Source: JAPOXR01 sp965221935
GTDB taxonomy: Bacteria; Pseudomonadota; Alphaproteobacteria; Rhodobacterales; Rhodobacteraceae
Length of the DNA: 64,000 nt
Assembly (NCBI GenBank): GCA_965221935.1
Contig: CBDCSZ010000063.1
Location: 133,892-197,891, forward strand
Direction of reading: 5' to 3'
The translations under genes and the position numbers were made by a program. Positions within the stretch are counted from its first letter, which is position 1. Each line of letters begins with the position of its first letter. Below are positions 7,270 through 15,863 of the stretch, one piece after another. Below the pieces are notes generated by a model, which was not told where the DNA came from, ran no database searches, and was given only the letters and a program-made list of their open reading frames with translations.

Positions 7270-10229
7270 ATGCCACGCCGCTCACTTCTGTCGAATGCCT
7301 CACGCCAAGCCCTGTTCCGGATTCCGACCGAACCGGACGAATTGGTTCGGCGCTATCTTCTCACGCCTGCGGACCATGATCTTGTCCGCACGCGTCGCTG
7401 CCCGGAAAACCGGCTCGGTCTCGCCGTTCATGTTTCTCTGCTCAGGTATCCCGGTCTGGGCTGGAAGGAAGATAGCCTCTTGCCAGCCGAACTGGTGACC
7501 TGGTTGGGTGAGCAAATCCATGTCGATCCCGCTGCGCTTCAAGACTATGCCCGGCGATCAAACACCCGCCACGAGCATCATGCTCTTGCTCTGGACCATC
7601 TCGGTCTGGCGCCATTTGCCGCGGATCACATGGGGTTCGCGGCTGACATTGCCGCCAAGGCAGCATTCTCCACCGACCATGGCGCAAGGATTATCGAGGT
7701 GCTGATCGCGGAACTTCGGGAGCGCCGCCTGGTTCTCCCGAGCGTCAATACGCTGGAACGTCTCGCTTTGAAGGGCCGTGCCAGGGCGCGGCGGGAAGCG
7801 GCTATGGCACTCCATGACGCACTGACCGAGGAACAACGCGACCGCCTACAGGCGTTGCTTGCGAATGAGACGCCGCTCGGCCAGTCACGCCTGACCTGGT
7901 TGCGAGGCTTTCCCATTTCGACCAGCCCCGCCAGCCTGCACGCCCTTATCGAACGACTGAGGTATCTGCGCGCACTCGATCTGCCCGAGGACCTCGGACA
8001 AAACCTCCATCCGGTCCGTCTGACCAAGTTCGCACGGGAAGGCGCGGTCGCACCCATCAGTTCGCTGAATGGCTTCGGATATCGTCGGCGCATCGCCACC
8101 CTGGCAGCGCAGATGATGGAATTGGCCGTCACGATCACCGACGCGGCTATCGCCATGTTTGAGCGCCTGACCGGTCAGATCTTCTCCCGGTCCCGCAACC
8201 GGCAGGATCAGAACTGGAGCACGGGGAAGGCTCGTGCCGGCAAGTTGATACAGCTGTTCGGAGAGACGATCGACACCATGCACAGGGCCCTCGAACTGGG
8301 GCAGGATCCGTTTGCCGCACTCGACGTGGAAATCGGTTGGCGCAAGCTCCTGGAACGAAGGGACGAGATTGCCGAGTTCGGCGAATTGGCGACAAGCGAT
8401 CCGTTGTCGCTCGCGTCTGATCGCTACGCTTACATGCGCAAGTTCGCGCCGGCCTTCCTCGAGGCATTCGAGTTCAATACACTGGAGGCGGGCGAAGAGT
8501 TGCAGGCTGCGATTGCCCTTCTCCGGGAGCACAACCTGAGCGGCAAGAGAAAGCTGCCTGACGATCTGCCCATGCCCTTCCCCGCAAAGCACTGGCGATC
8601 GCTGATCTTCGAAGACGGCCAACCCAAACGACGGGTCTACGAAACCGCCGTCATTGCCACCTTGCGTGACCGGCTGCGTGCCGGCGATGTCTGGGTCGAG
8701 GGCAGCCGGGACTATCGACGTTTCGACAGCTACCTCATGCCGCGAGACAAGGCCGAGCCGGTGCTGAAGGATGCCGGCTTCGAGACCGGTTTCGACATCT
8801 GGATCGAGGGGCGCCGAAAGCGTATGACGGACCGGCTCGATCACGTCGACGCCGCACTGAAGAATGACCGTCTGTCCGGTGTCCGGATCGAGCGCGGTCG
8901 CCTGAAGATCACACCTCATGACGCGGTGACGCCAGCGGCGGCCCTGCGCCTGGACCGCGCCATCGACGCCGTGATGCCGCGCATTCGCATCACCGAACTG
9001 CTCTGGGAGGTCAACGCACGTACCGGATTCCTTGATGCCTTTGTCGATCTTCGATCCGGAGGAAAGCACCCCCAGCCCGCCGCAATACTCGCGGCGATCC
9101 TCGCCGGCGCCGTCAACCTGGGGCTTGAGCGGATGGCTCATGCCTCCACCCGGCTCAGCCATGCCCAGCTGATCTGGGCGCAAACCTGGTATCTTCGCTC
9201 GGAAACCTATTCGGACGCGCTCGCCCGGATCATTGATGCCCATCACGATCTGCCATTCGCGCAGAACTGGGGAGAGGCAGAGCGAACATCATCCGACGGA
9301 CAATTCTTCTCCGCCTATCGCGGCGGCGGAATGATTAACCCCAAGCACGGCCCCGATCCGGGATTGAATATCTACTCGTTCCTGTCCGGCCAGTATGGCT
9401 CGGCTCGTTCCATTCCTCCGTGATCGGCGCGACGGTGGGCGAAGCACCCTTCGTTCTTGATGGAATCGTCGGCAATCCAACCACATTCAATCCGCTGATC
9501 CATTATGCCGACACCGGCGGCGTATCAGACCATGTCTTCGCACTCTTCCACCTGCTGTGTCTGATATTCGCGCCGCGGCTTCGCGATTTCCCGCATCGCC
9601 GCCTGGGGTACTTCGGCTCACCGAAGCAATGGCCGACGCTGGCGCCGATGATGGGAAGGCCAATAAACGAGGACGTCATCCGACAGCACTGGGGTGACGT
9701 GTTGCGGCTTGCCGCAAGTATCAGGGATGGTTCCCTGAAACCGTCCTCCATTCTTCGCAAGCTCGGCGCGTACCGGCAGCAAAACCGGCTCTATCTCGCG
9801 CTCGGCGAGATCGGCAGGATCGAGCGGTCGCTGTTCATGCTCGACTGGATCGAGAACCGCAACCTCCGCATGGAATGCCAGGCCGGCCTCAACAAGGGTG
9901 AATCCCGTCACTCTCTCGCCCGGGCCGTCTTCGCCCATTCCCAGGGTCGCATCCATGATCGATCGGACGCCGCGCAGCAGAAACGCGCCATGGCTCTCAA
10001 CCTCGTCATCGCCGCCATCGTATTCTGGAACACGCTGTACATGGACAAGGCGACAGATCATCTCGGAATGACCGGCCAGATGCCCGATCCAGGCCTGTTG
10101 CCCTTCACCTCACCACTTGGCTGGGAGCATATCATCCTGACAGGCAACTTCGACTGGCATTCTGGAGCAGCTGAGCGCAAAATCGCGCGGCCATTGCACC
10201 TCAACTTGAGCAAAAAACTGGCAGCCTGA
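7270..10229 (+). pseudogene. tnpA: Tn3-family transposase split by a 5-bp tandem duplication (element B)
   Basis: About 990 codons, the normal TnpA length, but in two frames. The first frame starts at ATG 7270 (MPRRSLLSNASRQ, parallel to element A) and ends at a TGA at 9421-9423. The second continues to 10229. The junction contains GCTCG twice in tandem (9398-9402 and 9403-9407). Removing one copy gives an uninterrupted GQYGS-FHSSVIGATV, exactly as the family requires. The first catalytic aspartate (SSDGQ) is before the lesion; the second (ADTGG) and the glutamate region (NKGES) are after it. Unless the lesion is a read error, the enzyme is inactive. Function when intact: replicative transposition through the 38-bp ends. 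Confidence 0.9.
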
Positions 10230-10261
10230 GCCAAAAATCGGGTGTTCGCGCGATGTTCTTC

Positions 10262-10299
10262 CTTAGCGTGGTTCTACGTACAAACTATCCGATGGGGCC
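10262..10299 (-). repeat. Right 38-bp terminal inverted repeat of Tn3-type element B
   Basis: Reverse complement of the left repeat with one difference (inner end ACGCTAAG instead of ACGTTAAG). It begins 32 bp after the transposase stop codon. Confidence 0.9.
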
Positions 10300-10300
10300 T

Positions 10301-10700
10301 ATGACGCAGGAGCGGCAGATACGGCTGGTTTCGCCATTGGCGGTGGCCGTCGTGGAAGCAACAGCGGAAGGAGGCGACAAGGATGAGTGAAAGAAGCCGG
10401 GTCACTTCCGAGCATTTGAGCCGAGCCGCTTGGGTGTTTGTGCGCCAGTCGACGCCGGACCAGGTGCAGTACAACGCGGGATCCCAGCAGCGTCAGTACA
10501 TTCTTGTCGAGCGCGCGCGGAAACTCAGATGACGGCATGTCGTGATCGTTGACGACGACCGTGGCAGTTCGACGGCGGGGGGATGCGGCAAGGGTTCTAC
10601 CGGCTGCCGGAATACTGCGGCCTCGTCTGTTGCCTGGTGTCGAGGGGACGGGATCTACGGCCCTCGCATTCCCAATGACCTACTGCTGACGGGCTCCTGA
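10301..10700 (+). pseudogene. Large serine recombinase relic, several lesions
   Basis: A small frame of 29 codons (ATG 10301) overlaps an ATG at 10382 that begins a recognisable large serine recombinase: HLSRAAWVFVRQSTPDQVQYN, with the usual VRQST nucleophile motif. It hits a TGA after about 49 codons. Beyond that, pieces of the same family are readable in shifting frames: RHVVIVDDDRGSS, then GFYRL and EYCGLV, then DGIYGPRIPNDLLLTGS before a stop near 10698. This order matches the catalytic domain with an internal deletion and frameshifts. It directly abuts the right end of Tn3 element B and is another layer of mobile DNA at this spot. It is not functional. Confidence 0.75.
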
Positions 10701-10971
10701 TGGCCGCCGTCGATGGACATGATAGTGAAGGTAAGAAACACGGACTATGGTAGCCGAAAGCGCATAATGTTAGATGCCAGTACAGAGTTTGTAGTATCTT
10801 GCACATCACGATCGACAAATTCATTGCCTGGCTCACAACCAGAACGATGAAGTGCGTTGCGATCGGTCGGTTCCCAGATCCAAGGCTCACTCGGCGCTTG
10901 ATCAGTTCATGCAAATCTTGGCTTGTCTGCCTGGAATCGATTTGCTTATGACAGGGATCGACGGATTTACA

Positions 10972-12441
10972 TCATGAAGCGCGAGCTTCGTGATCGATGG
11001 CCGCAACCATGCCCTTTGCCATCATTGTTGTCAGTTTTGAACGGAGAATTTGCAGCCAAATCCCATTCTCACGAAGTGTATCTGGAAACAATCCAGGCAA
11101 CTGCGTCAATTCCGCAACAATCGATTCTGCGTCTCGACACTTTTCAGTATAGGTGGCGATCAAAGCTTCTTTCGGGTCGCGAAGCGTATAGGTCCTGCCA
11201 TCGTCCGTTCGTCCTGAGGTGTAGCGCATCCATGCTGCGACCGCGAAAGCAAAAGGCTCGAGTGATTGCCCTTTGCGCATCGCCTCAACTGCAGGCTCCA
11301 ACAGACGTTGCGACAGTTTTTCCGTACCGTCCATAGCGATCTGGTAAGTCTCATGCTCCAAATGCGGATTGGAAAACCGATCCACCAATACCGATGCATA
11401 GACGTCATAATCAATGCGGGAGAGCGGCGTGAGCGTCGCGGCGGCTGCTTCGAGGTGCCGCCGCGCAAGCCTCATGCATTTCTCGTCCGCCATCACATCG
11501 CGCACGTATTTGTGTCCTGCGAGGAAACCGGCATAAGCCATCACAGAATGCGTGCCGTTTAGCATCCGCAACTTCATGCGCTCATAGGGCGTCACATCCT
11601 GCACGAAAATTGCTCCGCCGGCCTCCCAATGCGGACGTCCGGTTGGAAAGCGGTCTTCAACCACCCATTGGCTGAACGCCTCGGTTTCCACGGCTGCCAA
11701 ATCCTCGCAGCCAACCAATTTCGATGCCTCGCTGATGGTGGCCGTCGTGGACGCTGGCGTGATCCGATCAACCATTGTCGAGGGAAAGTCAACCTGGTTT
11801 GCAATATGGGCAGCCTGCTCCGGCGTTGTACGGCGTGCGAAATCCAGAACCAAATTGCGTACAAGGGGACCGTTGTTCGGCAAGTTGTCACAGCAAAGAA
11901 CCGTGAACGGCGGGGTGTTGGCACGCTGCCTCTCGCCAAGTGCCCAGACAACCAGTCCAACGACACCCACAGGACGGTGGGGATTCAATAGATCCGAAGC
12001 GATGGCCGGATGGGTCAGGTCCACGCCACCGGTCCGACGATCAAACCCATACCCCTTTTCCGTGACCGTAATCGTGAGAATGCGCGTCTTTGGATCGACC
12101 AACGCATTGAGCACATCCGGCCGATCAGAGCAAAGCGACATGGAACAACAGATGGAGCCGACCACCCGGCCGTCCGTGCCATCAGCGCCGCGTGCAAGCA
12201 TCGTATAGCGTGCGTCCTGCGGCTGAAGTTGATTTCTGGCCTCGTCACTGCGCAAGCTCACACCGACGATTCGCCAATCGCCGCCGCAGGCGCCCAAGGC
12301 GTCGTCCGTGTAGACCGCCTGATGCGCCTTGTGAAAGGCCCCGAGACCGAGATGAACAATCCCGGCGTTGTGATCCTCAGGCCTGTATCTTGGGCCTCGG
12401 ACCCCCATCGGGAGATCGGACGCAGCCGACAAGCGCTCCAT
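10972..12441 (-). CDS. uxuB: Fructuronate reductase / mannonate oxidoreductase (mannitol dehydrogenase family)
   Basis: A 489-residue long-chain polyol dehydrogenase. The N-terminal GIVHLGLGAFHKAHQAVYTDD is the nucleotide-binding start of the family. KLRMLNGTHSVMAY, near residues 292-305, carries the catalytic K...N..H signature. UxuB-type enzymes reduce D-fructuronate to D-mannonate with NADH in hexuronate breakdown. Mannitol 2-dehydrogenase belongs to the same family. The uxuA gene directly upstream favours the fructuronate role. Its ATG overlaps the uxuA stop by one base (TGATG at 12439-12443), so the two are translated together. The reading frame is full length. Confidence 0.9.
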   Translation of the reverse strand: MERLSAASDLPMGVRGPRYRPEDHNAGIVHLGLGAFHKAHQAVYTDDALGACGGDWRIVGVSLRSDEARNQLQPQDARYTMLARGADGTDGRVVGSICCSMSLCSDRPDVLNALVDPKTRILTITVTEKGYGFDRRTGGVDLTHPAIASDLLNPHRPVGVVGLVVWALGERQRANTPPFTVLCCDNLPNNGPLVRNLVLDFARRTTPEQAAHIANQVDFPSTMVDRITPASTTATISEASKLVGCEDLAAVETEAFSQWVVEDRFPTGRPHWEAGGAIFVQDVTPYERMKLRMLNGTHSVMAYAGFLAGHKYVRDVMADEKCMRLARRHLEAAAATLTPLSRIDYDVYASVLVDRFSNPHLEHETYQIAMDGTEKLSQRLLEPAVEAMRKGQSLEPFAFAVAAWMRYTSGRTDDGRTYTLRDPKEALIATYTEKCRDAESIVAELTQLPGLFPDTLRENGIWLQILRSKLTTMMAKGMVAAIDHEARAS

Positions 12442-13657
12442 CAGCTGGCCTGGGGTCGGTTGTCGTGGGAAAGCGCTACAATGATGCCCCGCAATTCAGC
12501 CAATCCCTTTAGCCGCCCGATTGCCGAATACCCCGGCTGCGCTTTGCGGCATTGGTCGTCGAGAATATCTTGCCCATGGTCTGGCCGGAACGGAATTGAG
12601 CAATCAGGTCGTCCGCCAGCCCTGCGTCGCGCCTCTTCCTCCAGAACGGCGCGGATCAATGCGACCATGTCTGTATCTCCGCGAAGATGTTCCGCTTCGT
12701 GAAACGAGCCTTTGACGTTCGTTGTTTCGCGCGCGACGTTGCGAAGATGAAGAAAGTGCACTCTCGGCCCCAATCGACGCATCATACCGGGTAAGTCATT
12801 GTCTGGTCTCGCGCCGAGGGATCCACTGCAAAGCGTGATGCCATTTGCCAGGCTGTCAACAGCACGCATAATTCTTGTGTATTGTGCCTCGGTCGACATG
12901 ATGCGTGGAAGACCCAGGAGCGGAACCGGTGGATCGTCAGGATGACAACATAGTCGCAATCCAAGCTCCTCTGCCAACGGGATAGTTTGCTCAAGAAAAT
13001 CGACCAAATTGGCCCGAAGCCGGTCCTCGCTAACATCGGTATAATGTTCAAGATGCACGCGAACATCTTCTAGCGAATAGTTGTCGGCAGCACCTGGCAG
13101 GCCGAACACGACATTTCGGGCTAACCTTTTTCGATCCGCATCGCCTAGTTTGTTGTACCGCCCCTTTGCCGCCTCCACTAGTCCTGCGTCATAGTCATCT
13201 TTGGCGCCCGGTCGCTGAAGCAAATAGAGATCAAACACCGCGAAATCGGTAAGATCAAATCGTAGGCAAGTGGCCCCGGACGGGAGCCGGTAGGCAAGGT
13301 CTGTACGCGTCCAGTCCAGAACCGGCATGAAATTGTAGCAGATCGTGGACAGGCCCGCAGCGGCAAGATTGCGCATGCATTGCCGATATGCTGCAACATG
13401 ATCCCGCCACGCCCCGGTCTGTGTTTTTATGTCCTCCGACACAGGCAGGCTTTCCACAACATCCCAGGCCAACGTCGAACGCGTTCCCCCATTTGCCTTT
13501 GAGACTTGCTCCTGGCGCCTCTCGATTTCGGCGCGCGCCCAGACTTCACCGGCCGGAATGTGGTGCAGTGCCGAAACGATCCCTTCTGCCCCGTCTGGCG
13601 CACGTCGTCGATTCCAACCAGATCATTCGGGCCGAACCAACGCCATGTCTGTCTCAT
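12441..13657 (-). CDS. uxuA: Mannonate dehydratase with a one-base frameshift near its start
   Basis: UxuA dehydrates D-mannonate to 2-dehydro-3-deoxygluconate, the step after UxuB. The true start is ATG 13657 (MRQTWRWFGPNDLVGIDD, the conserved N-terminus). After about 23 codons the frame is lost: the CCCC run at 13589-13592 (GGGG on the coding strand) should have five bases to read QTGAEGIVSALHHIPAGEVW. From there the sequence is uninterrupted to the stop, about 405 residues in all, the normal length. The remainder carries the family features (VESLPVSEDIK, CCHPDDPP, HFLHLRNV). The lesion is either a homopolymer consensus error or a real inactivating deletion. Its regulator is broken, which makes real decay plausible. 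Confidence 0.88.
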
Positions 13658-13696
13658 TTCAAGCTCTCCATCTTCTGTCCTTGCCTGCCAAATTCA

Positions 13697-13711
13697 AACG
13701 ACTAAATCGTT
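13697..13711. promoter_or_regulatory. Candidate operator between uxuA and the gntR relic
   Basis: AACGACTAAATCGTT is an inverted repeat (AACGA/TCGTT, 5-bp spacer) in the short divergent gap between uxuA and the gntR pseudogene. GntR/FCD regulators bind small dyads in this position. The match to any known consensus is not specific, so this is an inference from location and symmetry. Confidence 0.35.
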
Positions 13712-13738
13712 GTCAGTTAGAATTATCATCCCGGACGC

Positions 13739-14367
13739 GTGAAGTTTAGTAAGGATATATGGAATCAGATTTCTGGGGAGGACGATAACAAATATGAAAT
13801 CCAGGACCGATTGATATCCCGACCAATCCGCGCCGATCACGCCACACGTTTGTCGCATCTTGTGTGTCCGGATTATGCGCGATTATTCTTGCTCGGTAGT
13901 CAGGTCTCAGAAACAAACATGGCCCGCGCCTTTGGGGTCAGCAAGCGGCCGGTACGCTAGACATTCATGAAACTGGTCGAGCAGGGATGGTTGCCGTACG
14001 CCCGCAGTGTGGCACCATCACTAACAAGATCGACTACTCATACCATTTCTACTAAGTCTTGACCTGTGCGAGGGGGCTCATGAGGGGGTTTCGCCAGTGC
14101 AGTTTGCCCATTCCCGCGTGGTGGTGGAAACGTGTGCGGTCATGCCAAACCTCTTATGCTGACAAATTCTACTACTCAACATAGGGGAAATCGCCGCCCG
14201 CTGCACACTATGTGTTGCAAAAAGCGGACAAAATAAGAACGAGTCAAGACTTAGTAGAACTGGTATCAGTTGTTCTGGACTTCCGTTTTTTGCGTAAGGC
14301 GAGCGAAGCCTACATTGTCAATCTTCTGGCGGAAATGTCGGATTCCTCACTCATTCGAGACATGTGA
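13739..14367 (+). pseudogene. GntR-family (FCD) regulator, broken by nonsense codon, frameshift and MITE
   Basis: The winged-helix part is readable as GSQVSETNMARAFGVSKRPVR, then a TAG where a conserved GAG (Glu) is expected, then TFMKLVEQGWL. The next wing, VRPQCGTITNKIDYS, is in another frame. The reading then enters a 225-bp inserted element (14041-14265) and resumes beyond it with SVVLDFRFLRKASEAYIVNLLAEMSD, which is the start of an FCD ligand-binding domain, before ending near 14367. It is divergent from uxuA-uxuB and was presumably their regulator (UxuR/ExuR-like). With three independent lesions it is certainly non-functional, so the hexuronate genes have lost local control. Confidence 0.82.
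14041..14265. mobile_element. MITE-like element inserted in gntR, TCA target duplication
   Basis: A 225-bp non-coding unit whose ends are near-perfect inverted repeats of about 23 bp: TACCATTTCTACTAAGTC... at 14041-14063, and the complement of TACCAGTTCTACTAAGTC... at 14243-14265. It is flanked by TCA on both sides (14038-14040 and 14266-14268). Removing it plus one TCA restores a continuous GntR reading frame (KIDYS-VVLDFRF). It has no transposase. A 3-bp TNA-type duplication fits an IS5/IS1031-type transposase acting in trans, but that is inference. Confidence 0.8.
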
Positions 14368-14773
14368 GTAAGAATCAAATTTCGTTCTCCGCAAATTTGT
14401 CCAATTTTCAACCAGTTGGAATTTCGCCACCCATCTCGCCCTGATCGGACAAGTAACCAGTTTCGCCCGAGCTATCGAATTCGCAAGAATTCGTTCGAAG
14501 TCCTTGGCCAACGGGCGATATCGACCCGACTAGGCGAAGGTCCGCCCAACCACTCAGCGCCGGTACAGGACGGAAAAACCCCGTATCCAGTTGCTCATGC
14601 AAAATTCGCACGCACTTGAACGCAGTTCTCATTTCATTTGAACGGTTCATCCGCTTGGGCCGGATGCTATGGAGGCCTCCTTCTTGCTGTGAACGGAAAG
14701 GGCGCCGGAGGTGCCCCAGGGCGGCCACGGGCCGCCCCTGACGGACGGAGCGTATGTGACGTCCGCCCGGGTT
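14368..14773. other. Non-coding stretch between gntR relic and istA relic
   Basis: About 400 bp with no recognised gene. A strong GC hairpin, CAGGGCGGCC-ACG-GGCCGCCCCTG, lies near 14721-14745 (one bulged base). It is not followed by a T run on either strand, so it is probably not an intrinsic terminator. The other short open frames here have no family resemblance. Confidence 0.4.
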
Positions 14774-15421
14774 TCAATGGGTCTTGCGCGGCAGCGGCGG
14801 GGGGGCGCGACCGCAAGAGTCTGGCGCTTCCACGTACAGCAGGTTGGAATACGCCAGAACCACCACGCTGATCTCCGGATACTAGGCCCCGCCCGGACCC
14901 AGCACCGGCACCGACTTGCCCGAAAAGTCCGAGAACATCCAGTCTCCCGGAGACTAGGGGAAGCGCATCTCCAAACGCCCCGTGCCCTCCGTCGCCTTCG
15001 CCAGCACCTTGCAGAAATGGCCGTAGCTGTACGCCGCCAGTCCCGCCTCCGCTGCTTCCGCGCAGTAGCGCTCCCAAACCAGCCAGCGCGTGACCCGCGG
15101 CGAACGCCGTCCCTCCACCGGCGACAGAGCCGAAACCGCTCCCTCCACGTCCAGCCGAAGCCACTTCGACGGCGCCGGCCCCGAAGGCCGCGAAAACAGC
15201 GCCTCCCGAAGCCAGGCATCGTCCGCGTCCGCCGGCAGCGGCCACGAAATGCCCGCCGCCGAAGCCGCCGTCAAGATATTCGAAATCGTCCCGCGGCTCA
15301 CCCCAAGAGCCGCCCCAATCATCCGGTAAGACAACCCCGCATCATGGCGGAGCAAAAGCACCTGGCCTATGTTTTCCATGCCGGTTCTCCTCATCGTGGA
15401 GCCCTCCTTTCCAATCTTCAA
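14774..15421 (-). pseudogene. IS21-type transposase (IstA) fragment with internal amber codons
   Basis: The N-terminal helix-turn-helix region reads ENIGQVLLLRHDAGLSYRMIGAALGVSRGTISNIL, followed by GISWPLPADADDAWLREALF and RWLVWERYC, the usual IstA order. The frame meets TAG after LEMRFP, continues as SPGDWMFSDFSGKSVPVL (the start of the catalytic domain), meets another TAG, and ends after YPEISVVVLAYSNLLYVEAP. The catalytic core, the istB partner and both IS ends are not visible. It is a relic that would need a complete copy elsewhere to move. Confidence 0.7.
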
Positions 15422-15571
15422 TATGGAAAGAAGATAACCCGCCCGAACCGGAGAACCGGCATTCCAGGGGCAAATCGGACACCACGCCGCTCCCCCCCCT
15501 CAACGCCGTCAACGACGCAAAACTCCCGGAACGAATCCAACCGGCGCCCGATCAGGCGCCATCCGAATCCC

Positions 15572-15659
15572 GTTCAAATGTTTTGCGAGTTCTGTCCAAG
15601 TGTTTTGCGAATCGCGTTCAAGTGTTTTGCGAATCCTGTCCAAATCCTGTGCGATTTTG
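15572..15659. repeat. Four tandem 22-bp repeats
   Basis: Four consecutive 22-bp units begin at 15572, 15594, 15616 and 15638. The middle two share GTGTTTTGCGAATC and differ only slightly (GTCCAAG or GTTCAAG at the front). The first and last units are more divergent. The unit length is not a multiple of three and the array sits just before the AAA ATPase fragment. There are no spacers, so it is not a CRISPR. It could be slipped-strand expansion or a cluster of protein-binding sites. Confidence 0.75.
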
Positions 15660-15863
15660 TAGAACTGTCCTAACAAATGTCGTCCGTAAGGCAGCGAAAC
15701 TCGGCTTCGGAGTAATAGAGGAGGATGACGAACCTTGGGAAGCGAAACCGACAAATAAGCGTATCATTCTTCTTCGCGGGAAAATCGAGGCGTTAGAGGC
15801 CATAGTTGATGAGGACGACGATGCCTACCGCCAAGGGGTAGAGGGGTTCTATACAAACCTAAG

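Larger units (their letters stand above)
6496..10299. mobile_element. Inner Tn3-family transposon (B) with both 38-bp ends
   Basis: A 3804-bp unit bounded by two 38-bp inverted repeats that differ at one base (6496-6533 and 10262-10299). It contains only tnpR (minus) and tnpA (plus), with no passenger genes. The 5-bp flanks differ (AAGAT on the left, TATGA on the right) and the right flank does not continue tnpA of element A. One side of the target has therefore been deleted or rearranged since insertion. Its tnpA carries a frameshift, so the element is not autonomous as read. Confidence 0.9.

Noticed and set aside
7885..9246. A 453-codon minus-strand frame opposite the Tn3 transposase
   Set aside because: It lies fully within the coding sequence of tnpA on the other strand, has no domain or start signals, and its composition mirrors the opposite gene.
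7270..10229. Programmed frameshifting in the Tn3 transposase
   Set aside because: Tn3-family transposases do not use it, and the GCTCG tandem duplication accounts exactly for the shift.
14774..15421. Recoding of TAG as a sense codon in the IstA relic
   Set aside because: The gene is also truncated and lacks istB, and no intact gene in the window reads through TAG. Simple decay explains it.
15572..15659. The 22-bp repeats as a CRISPR array
   Set aside because: The units are directly adjacent with no spacers, and no cas genes are near.
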